Shown: positions 23,556 to 31,832 of the stretch, one piece after another | How positions within the stretch are numbered: position 1 is the stretch's first letter | How the letters are laid out: each line of letters starts with the position of its first letter | Source: UBA57 sp963577725 | GTDB lineage: Archaea > Thermoproteota > Nitrososphaeria > Nitrososphaerales > UBA57 | Direction of reading: 5' to 3' | NCBI GenBank assembly: GCA_047517285.1 | Contig: JAKZTE010000010.1 | Coordinates: forward strand, 1-64,000 | DNA length: 64,000 nt | Made by a program: the position numbers and the translations under genes | The notes under the pieces: model-generated | Database searches by the model: none | What the model was told of the DNA's origin: nothing | The model's input: only the letters and a program-made list of their open reading frames with translations

Positions 23556-23657
23556 TGGGCCCGGTGGGCTTCGATCCCACGACAAACCGATGTCTCGATT
23601 ATTATATGAGTCGGTCACTTTTGGCGAAATTCTTCTACCAAGCTGAGTTACGGGCCC
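23556..23657 (-). tRNA. tRNA with CAT anticodon (Ile2 or elongator Met) containing two introns
   Basis: Minus-strand gene of 102 nt. Acceptor GGGCCCG/CGGGCCC, discriminator A, T stem GTGGG/CCCAC with loop ATCGAAG. Removing 15 nt (complement of 23619-23633) restores the D stem ACTC/GAGT. Removing 13 nt (complement of 23592-23604) after position 37 restores anticodon stem ACCGA/TCGGT with loop CTCATAA. The product is a regular 74-nt tRNA. It is not an initiator, lacking three G-C pairs at the base of the anticodon stem. The GGGCCCG acceptor (C4-G69, C5-G68) leans toward tRNA-Ile2, read as isoleucine after agmatidine modification, but Met is possible. Confidence 0.85.
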
Positions 23658-23724
23658 TGTTAATTTTATTGCCTAGTCTTGTTTTTAGGTTTATTTGTTA
23701 TATTTATCTTCTGTTTATTTTCCG

Positions 23725-23746
23725 CAGTACTTAACTCAAAGTACTG
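23725..23746. promoter_or_regulatory. inverted repeat (putative operator) before the lysine operon
   Basis: Perfect 8-bp arms, CAGTACTT and AAGTACTG, separated by six bases, end six bases before the GTG start of dapA. A TATA-like GTTTATTTT at 23712-23720 would place the transcription start on this element, a good position for a repressor site or a short leader hairpin. Confidence 0.45.
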
Positions 23747-23752
23747 TATAAT

Positions 23753-24799
23753 GTGATTGATAAAGAATTGTTCAAAGGATGTTATACTGCCCTCATAACT
23801 CCATTTACTGATGATTATCAAGTTGATTATGCGGGTCTCTCTAAACTCATTGAATTCCAAATATCAGAAAATATCTCCGGTATTCTTATTGCTGGAACTA
23901 CTGGAGAAAGCCCAACATTGTCTTGGTCTGAACATGAAAAAATCATTAAAACCGTGTATGACGTTGCAGGAGAAAAAACCGTTATTATTGCCGGGACTGG
24001 TAGCAATAATACCTCTGAAAGTCTAAAAGTTACACAATTTGCTTACGATTTAGGCATAACTAATATTTTACTTATTGACCCATATTATAACGGACCTAGT
24101 TCACTTGAGATTCGTAAAGAGTACCTAGAAATTATTGCAAAAAAGTTTCCTTCTGTTAATATTATTCCCTATGTCATACCCGGACGTACAGGAACTCAAT
24201 TATTGCCCCAAGATCTTGCAATGGCATATGCCAATTATCCTAATATTAATACTGTAAAAGAAGCCACTGGCAATTTTGATAATGCTAAACTAACTAGAAA
24301 ACTCTGCGGTAAAGATTTTTGCATTCTGTCTGGAGATGACGATAAGACTGTATCATTAATTCAGGACGAAGAAATCAAATCTACTGGTGTAGTATCGGTT
24401 GCTTCGAATTTAGTTCCTGCGGCAATTACTGAATTGGTTAGCATGACTCTGAAAAACGATTCTCAATATTCAAATCTTGAAAAATCTATCTCTCCTTTAT
24501 TCAAATTGGTTGGCGTTCAAACAATTGAATCAACTAATTTTGGCGATGTAGTTGTTAAATCACGCAATCCTGTTCCAACAAAAACACTAATGCGAATTAT
24601 TGGTTTACCATCAGGACCTTCACGACAGCCTCTTGGGCTAGTTACTAAACAAGCATTAAAATTTATACTTGAACAATCTAAATTAGTTTATGAAAATAGT
24701 GATTTATTCAAGCCTATTGAAAGCTTTTTCGACGTTAATATTCAGGAAAGATTATACTCTGATAAATATATAGATGGATTATATTATGAATCGTACTAA
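23753..24799 (+). CDS. dapA: 4-hydroxy-tetrahydrodipicolinate synthase
   Basis: First committed step of lysine synthesis: pyruvate plus aspartate semialdehyde. The TIM-barrel lyase family is shown by AGTTGESPTLSWSEH, the Schiff-base Lys169 in NTVKEATGN, and Tyr140 in IIPYVIPGRTGT. The usual YNVP is YVIP here. At 348 residues it is longer than the usual 290-300; the extra length is a C-terminal extension (about 300-348). GTG start 23753, with the conserved GCYTALITPF beginning at residue 9. First gene of dapA-dapB-lysA-dapL, which fixes its role; the next gene starts within its 3' end. Confidence 0.92.
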   Translation: MIDKELFKGCYTALITPFTDDYQVDYAGLSKLIEFQISENISGILIAGTTGESPTLSWSEHEKIIKTVYDVAGEKTVIIAGTGSNNTSESLKVTQFAYDLGITNILLIDPYYNGPSSLEIRKEYLEIIAKKFPSVNIIPYVIPGRTGTQLLPQDLAMAYANYPNINTVKEATGNFDNAKLTRKLCGKDFCILSGDDDKTVSLIQDEEIKSTGVVSVASNLVPAAITELVSMTLKNDSQYSNLEKSISPLFKLVGVQTIESTNFGDVVVKSRNPVPTKTLMRIIGLPSGPSRQPLGLVTKQALKFILEQSKLVYENSDLFKPIESFFDVNIQERLYSDKYIDGLYYESY

Positions 24800-25580
24800 A
24801 ATCTGTATTGTTGGAGCTTGTGGAAGACTTGGCAGGTCAATTATACAGGAAAGTATCGAAAATTTCGAAATTGTTGGAGCAGTCGAAACCGCAAATAGTC
24901 CAAATATTGGCAAATCATTAAATAATCTTGGTATTATCGAGTCTGACATTCAGATAACAAGTTCTGACAATTTATCTTCTGCTATCTCAAAAGCTGATGT
25001 TACTATTTCTGCTACTGTTCCTGATTCTGAGCTTGTTAATGCACCTGTCTATGTAGAAAACAATAAAAAAATTATTATTGGCACGACTGGTTTTTCTGAA
25101 ACACAATATTCCGAACTTGTTTCTATTCTTGATCAAAAAGTCCCTTCTATTATCACTTCAAATTTCTCTATTGGAATGAACTTCCTATATCGACTATCTG
25201 AATTAGTTGGCCTATTACCTGAAGAATTTGAAATAAGTATTAATGAAAAACATCATTCTAAAAAAATCGACTCGCCTAGTGGAACTGCACTTTCACTCGC
25301 TAAAATAATCTCTGAATCTAGAGGATATGAAAATCTTATCTTTGACCGTAGTAAACATGGAAAACGCGAAAAATCCGAACTTGAAGTTACATCCGAACGA
25401 ATAGGCGGCACTCCTGGAATTCATGAAATTAATATTGCTGGCCAATATGAGATCCTTAGACTCGAACATACTGCATTCTCTAGATTGGCATTTGCCAGAG
25501 GCGCACTATCTGCAACTCATTGGCTTCATAATATCTCTGAACCGCGAATTTATAGTATGCAAGATGTAATATCTCGTTAG
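24786..25580 (+). CDS. dapB: 4-hydroxy-tetrahydrodipicolinate reductase
   Basis: Reduces the DapA product with NAD(P)H. The dinucleotide-binding start is ICIVGACGRLGRSI, and the catalytic region is NEKHHSKKIDSPSGTALSLA. HEINIAGQYEILRLEHTAFSR and the C-terminal HWL segment also match. ATG 24786 is chosen because it directly precedes the nucleotide-binding strand; an ATG at 24774 would add four residues. It overlaps dapA by 14 bases, so the two are likely translationally coupled. 264 residues, normal for the family. Confidence 0.95.
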   Translation: MNRTKICIVGACGRLGRSIIQESIENFEIVGAVETANSPNIGKSLNNLGIIESDIQITSSDNLSSAISKADVTISATVPDSELVNAPVYVENNKKIIIGTTGFSETQYSELVSILDQKVPSIITSNFSIGMNFLYRLSELVGLLPEEFEISINEKHHSKKIDSPSGTALSLAKIISESRGYENLIFDRSKHGKREKSELEVTSERIGGTPGIHEINIAGQYEILRLEHTAFSRLAFARGALSATHWLHNISEPRIYSMQDVISR

Positions 25581-25590
25581 TGAAATAAAT

Positions 25591-26874
25591 ATGTGGAAAA
25601 TACAAACTCCTCTAAAAAATATTAATGGAAAACTTTTTTTTGCAAATGTCAGTACTAGTAAACTCGCCAGTAAATTTGGCACTCCGTTATTCGTTACTGA
25701 TTCTGAACGAATTATTTCTAATTATAATAATCTTTATTCTGCTTTCTCTTCACATTATGATAAATTCAAGATTAATTATGCCGTGAAAGCTAACAATAAT
25801 CTATCTGTCCTCAAATTATTCAATTCTTTAGGAAGTGGCGCTGATTGTTCTTGTCCTGAAGAAATATTCCTTGCTAAAAAAATTGGCTTTTCTAGTAAAG
25901 ATATTATGTATACTGGAAATTATAATTCTGACGATCAACTCTCTTATGCATTAAAACAAAAAATCATAATTAATATTGATAGTTCGTCTATTCTTCCTCG
26001 ACTTCTTAAGATCGGAACTCCAAATTCCATTTCTTTCAGAATCAATCCTGGAATTGGCAGTGGTTCACATAGTGTCTTAGTTTTTGGTGGAAAAAACACT
26101 AAATTCGGCATGAGTAAAAAAGATTCTGTTGCCGCTTACCGTCTTGCAAAAAAATCAGGAGTGAAAAAATTCGGCATACATATGATGACCGGATCATCAA
26201 TTCTTGATTCCTCTTATTTCAAAAAAGCGACTAGTAAATTGATTGATATTGCCGTCGAAATTGTCGAAGAATGTAAAATCTCACTTGATTTCATTAATAT
26301 TGGTGGTGGATTTGGTATTCCGTACAAGCCTCCGGAAAAACCACTTGATATAAAGAAAGTTGGTTCCGATATCGGTAAAATTTTTAATGGCAAGAAATCT
26401 TCTAAGATTCTTGACAAACCTTGGCTGTTTGTTGAACCTGGCAGATATCTTGTCGCGGATTCTACTATTTTATTAACTAATGTTCATTCAATCAAAAAAG
26501 GCCCAGTAAAATACGTTGGTACAGATGCAGGAATGAATACATTACTTCGCCCTGCATTATATGACGCTTATCACCATGTTGTTAATGCTAGTAGACTAAA
26601 TTCTCGAAGTAATGAATCTGTACACATCTGCGGACAAATCTGTGAAAATACTGACATTCTTGCCAAGAATCGAAAGCTTGGTAGTATAAAAGAAGGTGAT
26701 TTATTGGCAATTCTTAACGCTGGAGCATATGGATTCTCGATGAGTTCACAATATAATACTCGACCACGAGCTGCGGAGGTAATGATTAATAAAAAAAATT
26801 CTAAAATAATTCGACAACGCGAAACTATAAATGATTTAATAAAGGGACAAAAAGTTGTTACGTGGTTTAAATGA
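25591..26874 (+). CDS. lysA: diaminopimelate decarboxylase
   Basis: PLP enzyme converting meso-diaminopimelate to lysine, the last step of the pathway. PLP Lys66 is in INYAVKANNN; the glycine loop is INIGGGFGIP; the C-terminal domain has HICGQICENTDILAKNR, with the Cys and Glu of the dimer active site, and GAYGFSMSSQYNTRPR. 427 residues from ATG 25591. It overlaps dapL by the four-base ATGA arrangement. The operon order makes this decarboxylase rather than arginine or ornithine decarboxylase. Confidence 0.96.
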   Translation: MWKIQTPLKNINGKLFFANVSTSKLASKFGTPLFVTDSERIISNYNNLYSAFSSHYDKFKINYAVKANNNLSVLKLFNSLGSGADCSCPEEIFLAKKIGFSSKDIMYTGNYNSDDQLSYALKQKIIINIDSSSILPRLLKIGTPNSISFRINPGIGSGSHSVLVFGGKNTKFGMSKKDSVAAYRLAKKSGVKKFGIHMMTGSSILDSSYFKKATSKLIDIAVEIVEECKISLDFINIGGGFGIPYKPPEKPLDIKKVGSDIGKIFNGKKSSKILDKPWLFVEPGRYLVADSTILLTNVHSIKKGPVKYVGTDAGMNTLLRPALYDAYHHVVNASRLNSRSNESVHICGQICENTDILAKNRKLGSIKEGDLLAILNAGAYGFSMSSQYNTRPRAAEVMINKKNSKIIRQRETINDLIKGQKVVTWFK

Positions 26875-28025
26875 AAACTTCTACTAGACTCAATTCTCTT
26901 CCACCATATCCTTTCGCTAAGCTTGAAAATCTAATCTCTAAAAAACGCCAAGAAGGTATTGACCTGATAAGTTTTGGTATTGGGGATCCTGATTTAACCA
27001 CTCCTGATTTTATCAATCAATCTTTAGTCGAAGGACTTTCAATTCCAGGTAATCATAATTATTCATCCAGTGCAGGTGAAAAATCATTTCGAGATAGCAT
27101 ATCTTCTTGGTTTGAAAAACGCTTCAATGTATCTCTTAATCCCGACGAAGAAATATGCGCCTTAATTGGTTCAAAAGAAGGACTCGCCCATATTTTCCGC
27201 GCATTTCTAAATTCTGGTGACACAATTGCCGTACCTAACCCTGGATATCCCCTCTATGAGCATGGCGGCACAATGTTAAATGACTTTAAACCTTTGATTC
27301 TTGATCTATCCGAAGAATCTAATTATATTCCGCAAACCACTCAATTACAAGAATCTGATTTTTCCGGCATCTATCTGAACTATCCTAACAACCCTACCGG
27401 CGCTGTCATACAGACTTCCGAACTTAATAATATTGTCAATATTTGTAATGAAAAAAATGCTATCATAGTGTATGATAATGCTTATTCTGAAATCACTTAT
27501 GGTGGTTATGAAGCCCCTTCTATACTTCAATGTGATAATGCACGTCAAAATAGTATCGAGTTTCATTCTCTCTCTAAAACTTTTAACATGACTGGTTATA
27601 GAATTGGTTTTGCTGTTGGCAATAAGACTCTGATCGACGGACTTAAAAAAATAAAGAATCAAATTGACTCTGGCTCACCAAAATTCATCCAACATGCAGC
27701 TTCAACTGCTCTAGATAGTTACAATAATGGTATTCCTCCTAAAGAAATTCTTGACAATATAAAAACCTATGAAAATAGAATGTCTCTTCTTTCAGACGGT
27801 TTATCAAAGCTTGGATATGAAGTAAAAATTCCATCTGGCACATTTTATTTATGGATGAAGGTTAATGAAAATTGCGAAAGCTTTGCAATGAAATTGTTAG
27901 ATAACGGAATAGTCGTTACTCCGGGCTCTGGTTTTGGAAATGCCGGCGATAATTACGTTCGATTCTCACTTACTGTCACAGAATCCAATATATCAAAAGC
28001 TTTGGAAAAAATTCCTTCATGTTGA
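26871..28025 (+). CDS. dapL: LL-diaminopimelate aminotransferase
   Basis: Class I/II PLP aminotransferase that converts tetrahydrodipicolinate directly to LL-diaminopimelate, bypassing succinylated or acetylated intermediates. LISFGIGDPDLTTPDF, YPNNPTGAV, VYDNAYSEITYGG and the PLP Lys236 in HSLSKTFNMTGYRIGFAVGN fit DapL. On sequence alone it could be another aspartate-type aminotransferase; linkage to dapA, dapB and lysA makes DapL the best call. 384 residues. The epimerase DapF, still needed to give meso-DAP, is not in this window. Confidence 0.87.
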   Translation: MKTSTRLNSLPPYPFAKLENLISKKRQEGIDLISFGIGDPDLTTPDFINQSLVEGLSIPGNHNYSSSAGEKSFRDSISSWFEKRFNVSLNPDEEICALIGSKEGLAHIFRAFLNSGDTIAVPNPGYPLYEHGGTMLNDFKPLILDLSEESNYIPQTTQLQESDFSGIYLNYPNNPTGAVIQTSELNNIVNICNEKNAIIVYDNAYSEITYGGYEAPSILQCDNARQNSIEFHSLSKTFNMTGYRIGFAVGNKTLIDGLKKIKNQIDSGSPKFIQHAASTALDSYNNGIPPKEILDNIKTYENRMSLLSDGLSKLGYEVKIPSGTFYLWMKVNENCESFAMKLLDNGIVVTPGSGFGNAGDNYVRFSLTVTESNISKALEKIPSC

Positions 28026-28141
28026 AAATTTATTTTTTTGACCTGAAGTAATTCGATTAATATAAAATAACTGCTGTTATATGCCTTTCAATTTTGGCAT
28101 TGACCATAACGCTTTTTTACTTTTACATAATGACTGCTATT

Positions 28142-28597
28142 ATGCCTATCGATCAAGAATTTGAAAAAAAGTTGAAACCAGTGGCAAGATCCGAACATGG
28201 TTACCTTATTTGGGGACCAGGAAAAGACGGAGCTGCTGCTGAAAGTGACGAAGTAAAGTCTGCGTATGAAGCCGCTGGAGAAAAATTTGAGCCATTGGGT
28301 ATACATGGAACTTACGTAGCTGTTGATTTTGACGATTGTGTTGCCGATGGCGCATGTTTGCCTGCATGTCCTGTAGGAGTTTTCGAATGGACTAAAAATA
28401 TAGGTTTTAGCGGTACTGAAGAAAAACTTGATCTTACTGATAAAGCAGCACCAGTTCGTGAATCTGATTGTATTTGGTGTATGGCATGTGTTACTGTATG
28501 TCCAACCGAAGCTGTAAGAGTCGATGAAGCTTTAGTTTCTGTCGCAGAAAGCGCAGAAAGCAGTCTTGACGCTGCAGAAAGCAGTGAATCTAAGTAG
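28142..28597 (+). CDS. ferredoxin with two iron-sulfur clusters
   Basis: A 151-residue soluble electron carrier. The first cluster motif is CVADGACLPACPVGVFEW, where spacing and the extra residues suggest a 3Fe-4S or 4Fe-4S site; the second is CIWCMACVTVCP, a classic 4Fe-4S motif. The N-terminal extension (IDQEFEKKLKPVARSEHGYL) is like that of archaeal seven- or eight-iron ferredoxins, and the C-terminus is a Ser/Glu/Ala-rich tail. ATG 28142 is preferred; it fits the family start and lies about 25 bases from TATA-like TTTTTTA at 28113. ATG 28130 would add four residues. It likely serves 2-oxoacid oxidoreductases. Confidence 0.9.
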   Translation: MPIDQEFEKKLKPVARSEHGYLIWGPGKDGAAAESDEVKSAYEAAGEKFEPLGIHGTYVAVDFDDCVADGACLPACPVGVFEWTKNIGFSGTEEKLDLTDKAAPVRESDCIWCMACVTVCPTEAVRVDEALVSVAESAESSLDAAESSESK

Positions 28598-28612
28598 TCA
28601 GGTCCCTGTCTA

Positions 28613-28927
28613 ATGCCCCACGACTTTTCTGAAGACGATGTTTTAGAAGCAATGTCAGAGGTAGTAGATCCAGAAATTAACGTTCCCATTCTTGAAATGG
28701 GCGAAGGTAATGGCTTGATTGACGAGGTTAACATTTCTGAAGATAATTCCGTTGAAGTCAAATACCATGCAACAACTCCTTACTGCCCTCCAGTTTTTGC
28801 TTTACAAATTTCCATGGATATTAAGAAAAGTGTCGAAAAAATGGATAAAATTGGAAGTGTTAAAGTGATTGTGTCAGGACATTCTATGTCTCAACAAATA
28901 AACGATAAAATTAATGAATCTGTTTAA
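28613..28927 (+). CDS. MIP18 (DUF59) family iron-sulfur assembly protein
   Basis: A 104-residue stand-alone MIP18-type domain: EVVDPEINVPILEMG near the N-terminus and the conserved Cys in TTPYCPPVFA, then a helix and final strand (GSVKVIVSGHSM). Relatives (SufT, PaaD, MIP18) help mature iron-sulfur proteins. It follows the ferredoxin gene by 15 bases on the same strand, which suits a role in loading its clusters. The stop codon abuts the stop of the next, opposite gene. Confidence 0.85.
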   Translation: MPHDFSEDDVLEAMSEVVDPEINVPILEMGEGNGLIDEVNISEDNSVEVKYHATTPYCPPVFALQISMDIKKSVEKMDKIGSVKVIVSGHSMSQQINDKINESV

Positions 28928-29227
28928 TTATGGCATATATGCCTTCTCATAAACACCTGAATTAAATCCTAAACATTCTTGATGAATCCAGCCTGCCTTG
29001 ATTAACTTTCCATTACTTATTCCTTCATTCCAGTAGGTCCTCCTTCCGCCATCCATTTGTTGTTTTGTTATTCTCTTTTCACACATTGTACAAATAGTGG
29101 CATATTTGAGATCCTCTTGATCCATTTCTGACGTTGCTGTCATTTTTGCTGGAACTCTTATCACTCCATCGAGTTCATCGAGCCATTTTCTTGATTCTCC
29201 TTCCCAACGCCTTACTGGTATCTTCAA
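28928..29227 (-). CDS. conserved hypothetical protein with a Cys/His metal-binding motif
   Basis: A 99-residue basic protein. ICTMCEKRITKQQMDGGRR and the later IHQECLGF give a CxxC...HxxC set suitable for one zinc ion. The N-terminus (IPVRRWEGESRKWLDELDGV) is amphipathic. I do not recognise a named family; small one-zinc proteins of this kind are common in Nitrososphaerota. It ends with zero spacing against the MIP18 gene and has no same-strand operon partner. Confidence 0.65.
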   Translation of the reverse strand: MKIPVRRWEGESRKWLDELDGVIRVPAKMTATSEMDQEDLKYATICTMCEKRITKQQMDGGRRTYWNEGISNGKLIKAGWIHQECLGFNSGVYEKAYMP

Positions 29228-29332
29228 TATGTTATTTTATACTTTGTTCAAATATTTATTGATTATTCTATATGCTGGTAAAATATTCTTTTTCTAATTA
29301 ATCTTTATACCTCCCAAATTGTTCCATAGCCT

Positions 29333-30544
29333 ATGGAAGATAAAAACTCTAATTTCGAATTCCGTTTTCCTCTAATAATACTGAAAACTCAGAAAGGTCA
29401 AAGTTTACTAGAAAAACTTTCTAGATTTCGTTTTATATCAATTTTAAGTTGGATATCTCTTATTCTCATGCCTATTTTCTCGATTCTTGCTGTTTCTATA
29501 CTATTACTGACTGCTTCTGTATACTTGTCTTTTCCAGAGGTCCGTGAAATTGCTCGTGAAACAGGCCCACAAGGCGCCTTGTTAATTCCTGGAATAAACC
29601 CATATCTTCCAATAATTTATGGTTGGATAGCTATATTCATAGGCCTTGTAATTCATGAACTTTCTCATGGCGTAGTTGCTAAAGCTGTAGACATTCCTGT
29701 ACGTTCTTCAGGAATACTGTTCTTTCTATTCTTGCCAATTGGTGCATTTGTCGAAGTTGACGATACCAAACTAGATTCCGCATCTTTCAAAAAATCAGGT
29801 CGTATAATTGCTGCTGGTGCTGGAAGTAATATTGTCGTTGGGCTTATTGCCTTAATCCTTCTAGTAGGCGTTGTCAATACTATGGAACCTGTAGCTGACG
29901 GTATTCCTGTTAGTAAAATTGTTGTTGATTCACCTGCTAATATTGCTGGATTACTCCCTGGCGATATTATTACTCATCTTAATGATATTCCTGTCGATGA
30001 TTCCACTGTCTTTTCACAGAACTTTAATAATTTCAGCCCCGGCGATGAGATTATTCTTACAGTTAATAGACAATCAGTTCAATATGACTATGAAATAATT
30101 CTTTCAAGTAGACCAGAAAATCCCGAAGAACCTTTTATTGGAATAATGAGGCCCTCTGTCGACATAAATGATTCTTTGCATAGATACCAAAATGGAATCT
30201 CGCTTTCCACCGATTTGTTGTTGTATTTCTCCTTTCCATCCGGTGATAGTTATTCTATACCTTTCTCAACTTCTATGCAAAATTTTTATACGTCTAGTTT
30301 AGGAAATCAATATATTGTATTTTCAAACCTACTTTTCTGGATATGGTTTATTAATTTCAATCTGGGTATTTTTAATTCACTTCCTCTTGGACCATTGGAC
30401 GGAGGTCAAGCATTTAAACGCGGATTAAAATCTGTTACTAGAAATAAATTATCTCAGAATAATGTTAACTATATCAGTAGAATAGTCTCTATTTCTATAC
30501 TTATCTTAATTCTGTCTATGTTTCTTCTTCCTTATCTTCCCTGA
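29333..30544 (+). CDS. site-2 type intramembrane metalloprotease (M50) with PDZ domain
   Basis: A membrane zinc protease that cleaves membrane-anchored regulators or signal-peptide remnants. Its 403 residues contain the zinc motif VIHELSHG (His108, Glu109, His112), the second motif LGPLDGGQAF with the zinc-binding Asp, and between them a PDZ domain (about 185-250, SPANIAGLLPGDIITHLNDI). Several helices surround the motifs. All catalytic residues are present. Its stop abuts that of ahcY. No obvious substrate such as an anti-sigma factor is adjacent, as expected for archaea. Confidence 0.93.
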   Translation: MEDKNSNFEFRFPLIILKTQKGQSLLEKLSRFRFISILSWISLILMPIFSILAVSILLLTASVYLSFPEVREIARETGPQGALLIPGINPYLPIIYGWIAIFIGLVIHELSHGVVAKAVDIPVRSSGILFFLFLPIGAFVEVDDTKLDSASFKKSGRIIAAGAGSNIVVGLIALILLVGVVNTMEPVADGIPVSKIVVDSPANIAGLLPGDIITHLNDIPVDDSTVFSQNFNNFSPGDEIILTVNRQSVQYDYEIILSSRPENPEEPFIGIMRPSVDINDSLHRYQNGISLSTDLLLYFSFPSGDSYSIPFSTSMQNFYTSSLGNQYIVFSNLLFWIWFINFNLGIFNSLPLGPLDGGQAFKRGLKSVTRNKLSQNNVNYISRIVSISILILILSMFLLPYLP

Positions 30545-31786
30545 TTATATTATATAGGACTCGCCATAGTCCTTCTGTTCTTGCGTTTGCGTATCAATAT
30601 TTATCTTCATGCCCTGTAGTGCATATTTAGCTACTTTGTCATCAATCTCTTTTGGCATATCGATTAACCCTTCTAACTTTTCATGATCTAGCTTAATCTT
30701 CACGGCACCTAAAAGTTGATTTGAAAATGACATTGACATAACTTCTGGCGGATGTCCTTCTGCAGCTACTAGATTTGCAATTCTTCCTTTTGCAATTAAC
30801 ATTATTTTTGTTCCATCTTCTAACTGATATTCTTCTAAATGATCTCTAACGACCTTGACATTCTTTGCTATGCCCTGTAGAAATTTTACATCTATTTCTA
30901 GGTCAAAATGTCCTGCATTTGCCAATATTGCACCATCTTTCATATTCTTGATACTATTGCTATCGATTACATGTTTCTGCCCAGTCGCTGTAATGAAGAT
31001 GTCTGATTCTTTAGCTAATTCATTAATCGGCTTTACCTGAAATCCATCCATTACTGCTTCTATTGCTCTTATTGGATTAATCTCAGAAACGGAAACTATT
31101 CCTCCTAAACCTTTTGCCCTTGCTGCTATTCCTCTTCCTACCCATCCATATCCACAGACAGTGATTTTCTTACCCGCCATTAATAATGCAGTAGATCTTA
31201 AAATTCCATCAAATGTACTTTGACCTGTTCCATAACGATTATCGAATAGATGTTTGGTATATGCATTATTTACCGCTATAATTGGATACTTTAATTTGCC
31301 ACTTTTCTCCAACGCTTCTAATCTTACAACTCCGGTAGTTGTTTCTTCCGTTCCCCCTATTACATTGAGCTGTTCAAATTTACTATTCTGATGTAATGTA
31401 ATATGTGCATCAGAACCATCATCCATTATGATTTCCGGTTCTGCCTCTAATGTTGCATCTATACATTCTTGATATTCTTTATCATTTTGCCCTCTCCATG
31501 CAAAAACATTAATTCCTTCTGAATCAAGATATGCCGCAATATCATCTTGCGTTGATAGTGGATTTGCACCTGCAAGATAAACATCTGCTCCTAACTCCTT
31601 TAGTCCCATTGCCAATACTGATGTTTCTTTTGTTACATGCAGACATACTGCAATTTTTGTTCCATCAAATGAAAAATTTTCCGCAGTCTTATCAATTGTT
31701 GTAACAAGCCCTGGCATATTATTTCGTGCCCATTCATATGATTTTCTACCTTTTTCCGCTAATTTTTTATCTGTAATTCTACTCAT
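30545..31786 (-). CDS. ahcY: S-adenosylhomocysteine hydrolase
   Basis: Splits S-adenosylhomocysteine to adenosine and homocysteine, relieving methyltransferase inhibition. NAD-binding GYGWVGRGIAARAKGLG, the substrate-region EETTTGVVRLEAL, the NAYTKHLFDNRYGTGQSTFDG segment and EGHPPEVMSMSF are family signatures. 413 residues is the shorter archaeal/thermophile form. It is the third gene of the minus-strand set apt-mtnP-ahcY, which links adenosyl by-products to adenine recycling. Confidence 0.97.
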   Translation of the reverse strand: MSRITDKKLAEKGRKSYEWARNNMPGLVTTIDKTAENFSFDGTKIAVCLHVTKETSVLAMGLKELGADVYLAGANPLSTQDDIAAYLDSEGINVFAWRGQNDKEYQECIDATLEAEPEIIMDDGSDAHITLHQNSKFEQLNVIGGTEETTTGVVRLEALEKSGKLKYPIIAVNNAYTKHLFDNRYGTGQSTFDGILRSTALLMAGKKITVCGYGWVGRGIAARAKGLGGIVSVSEINPIRAIEAVMDGFQVKPINELAKESDIFITATGQKHVIDSNSIKNMKDGAILANAGHFDLEIDVKFLQGIAKNVKVVRDHLEEYQLEDGTKIMLIAKGRIANLVAAEGHPPEVMSMSFSNQLLGAVKIKLDHEKLEGLIDMPKEIDDKVAKYALQGMKINIDTQTQEQKDYGESYII

Positions 31787-31832
31787 TTGTTATCCTCACA
31801 TTATTCCTAACAGAAATATTCATTTCTTTTAT

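Noticed and set aside
23556..23657. Initiator tRNA-Met identity for the CAT tRNA
   Set aside because: The anticodon stem is ACCGA/TCGGT, without the three consecutive G-C pairs of initiators.
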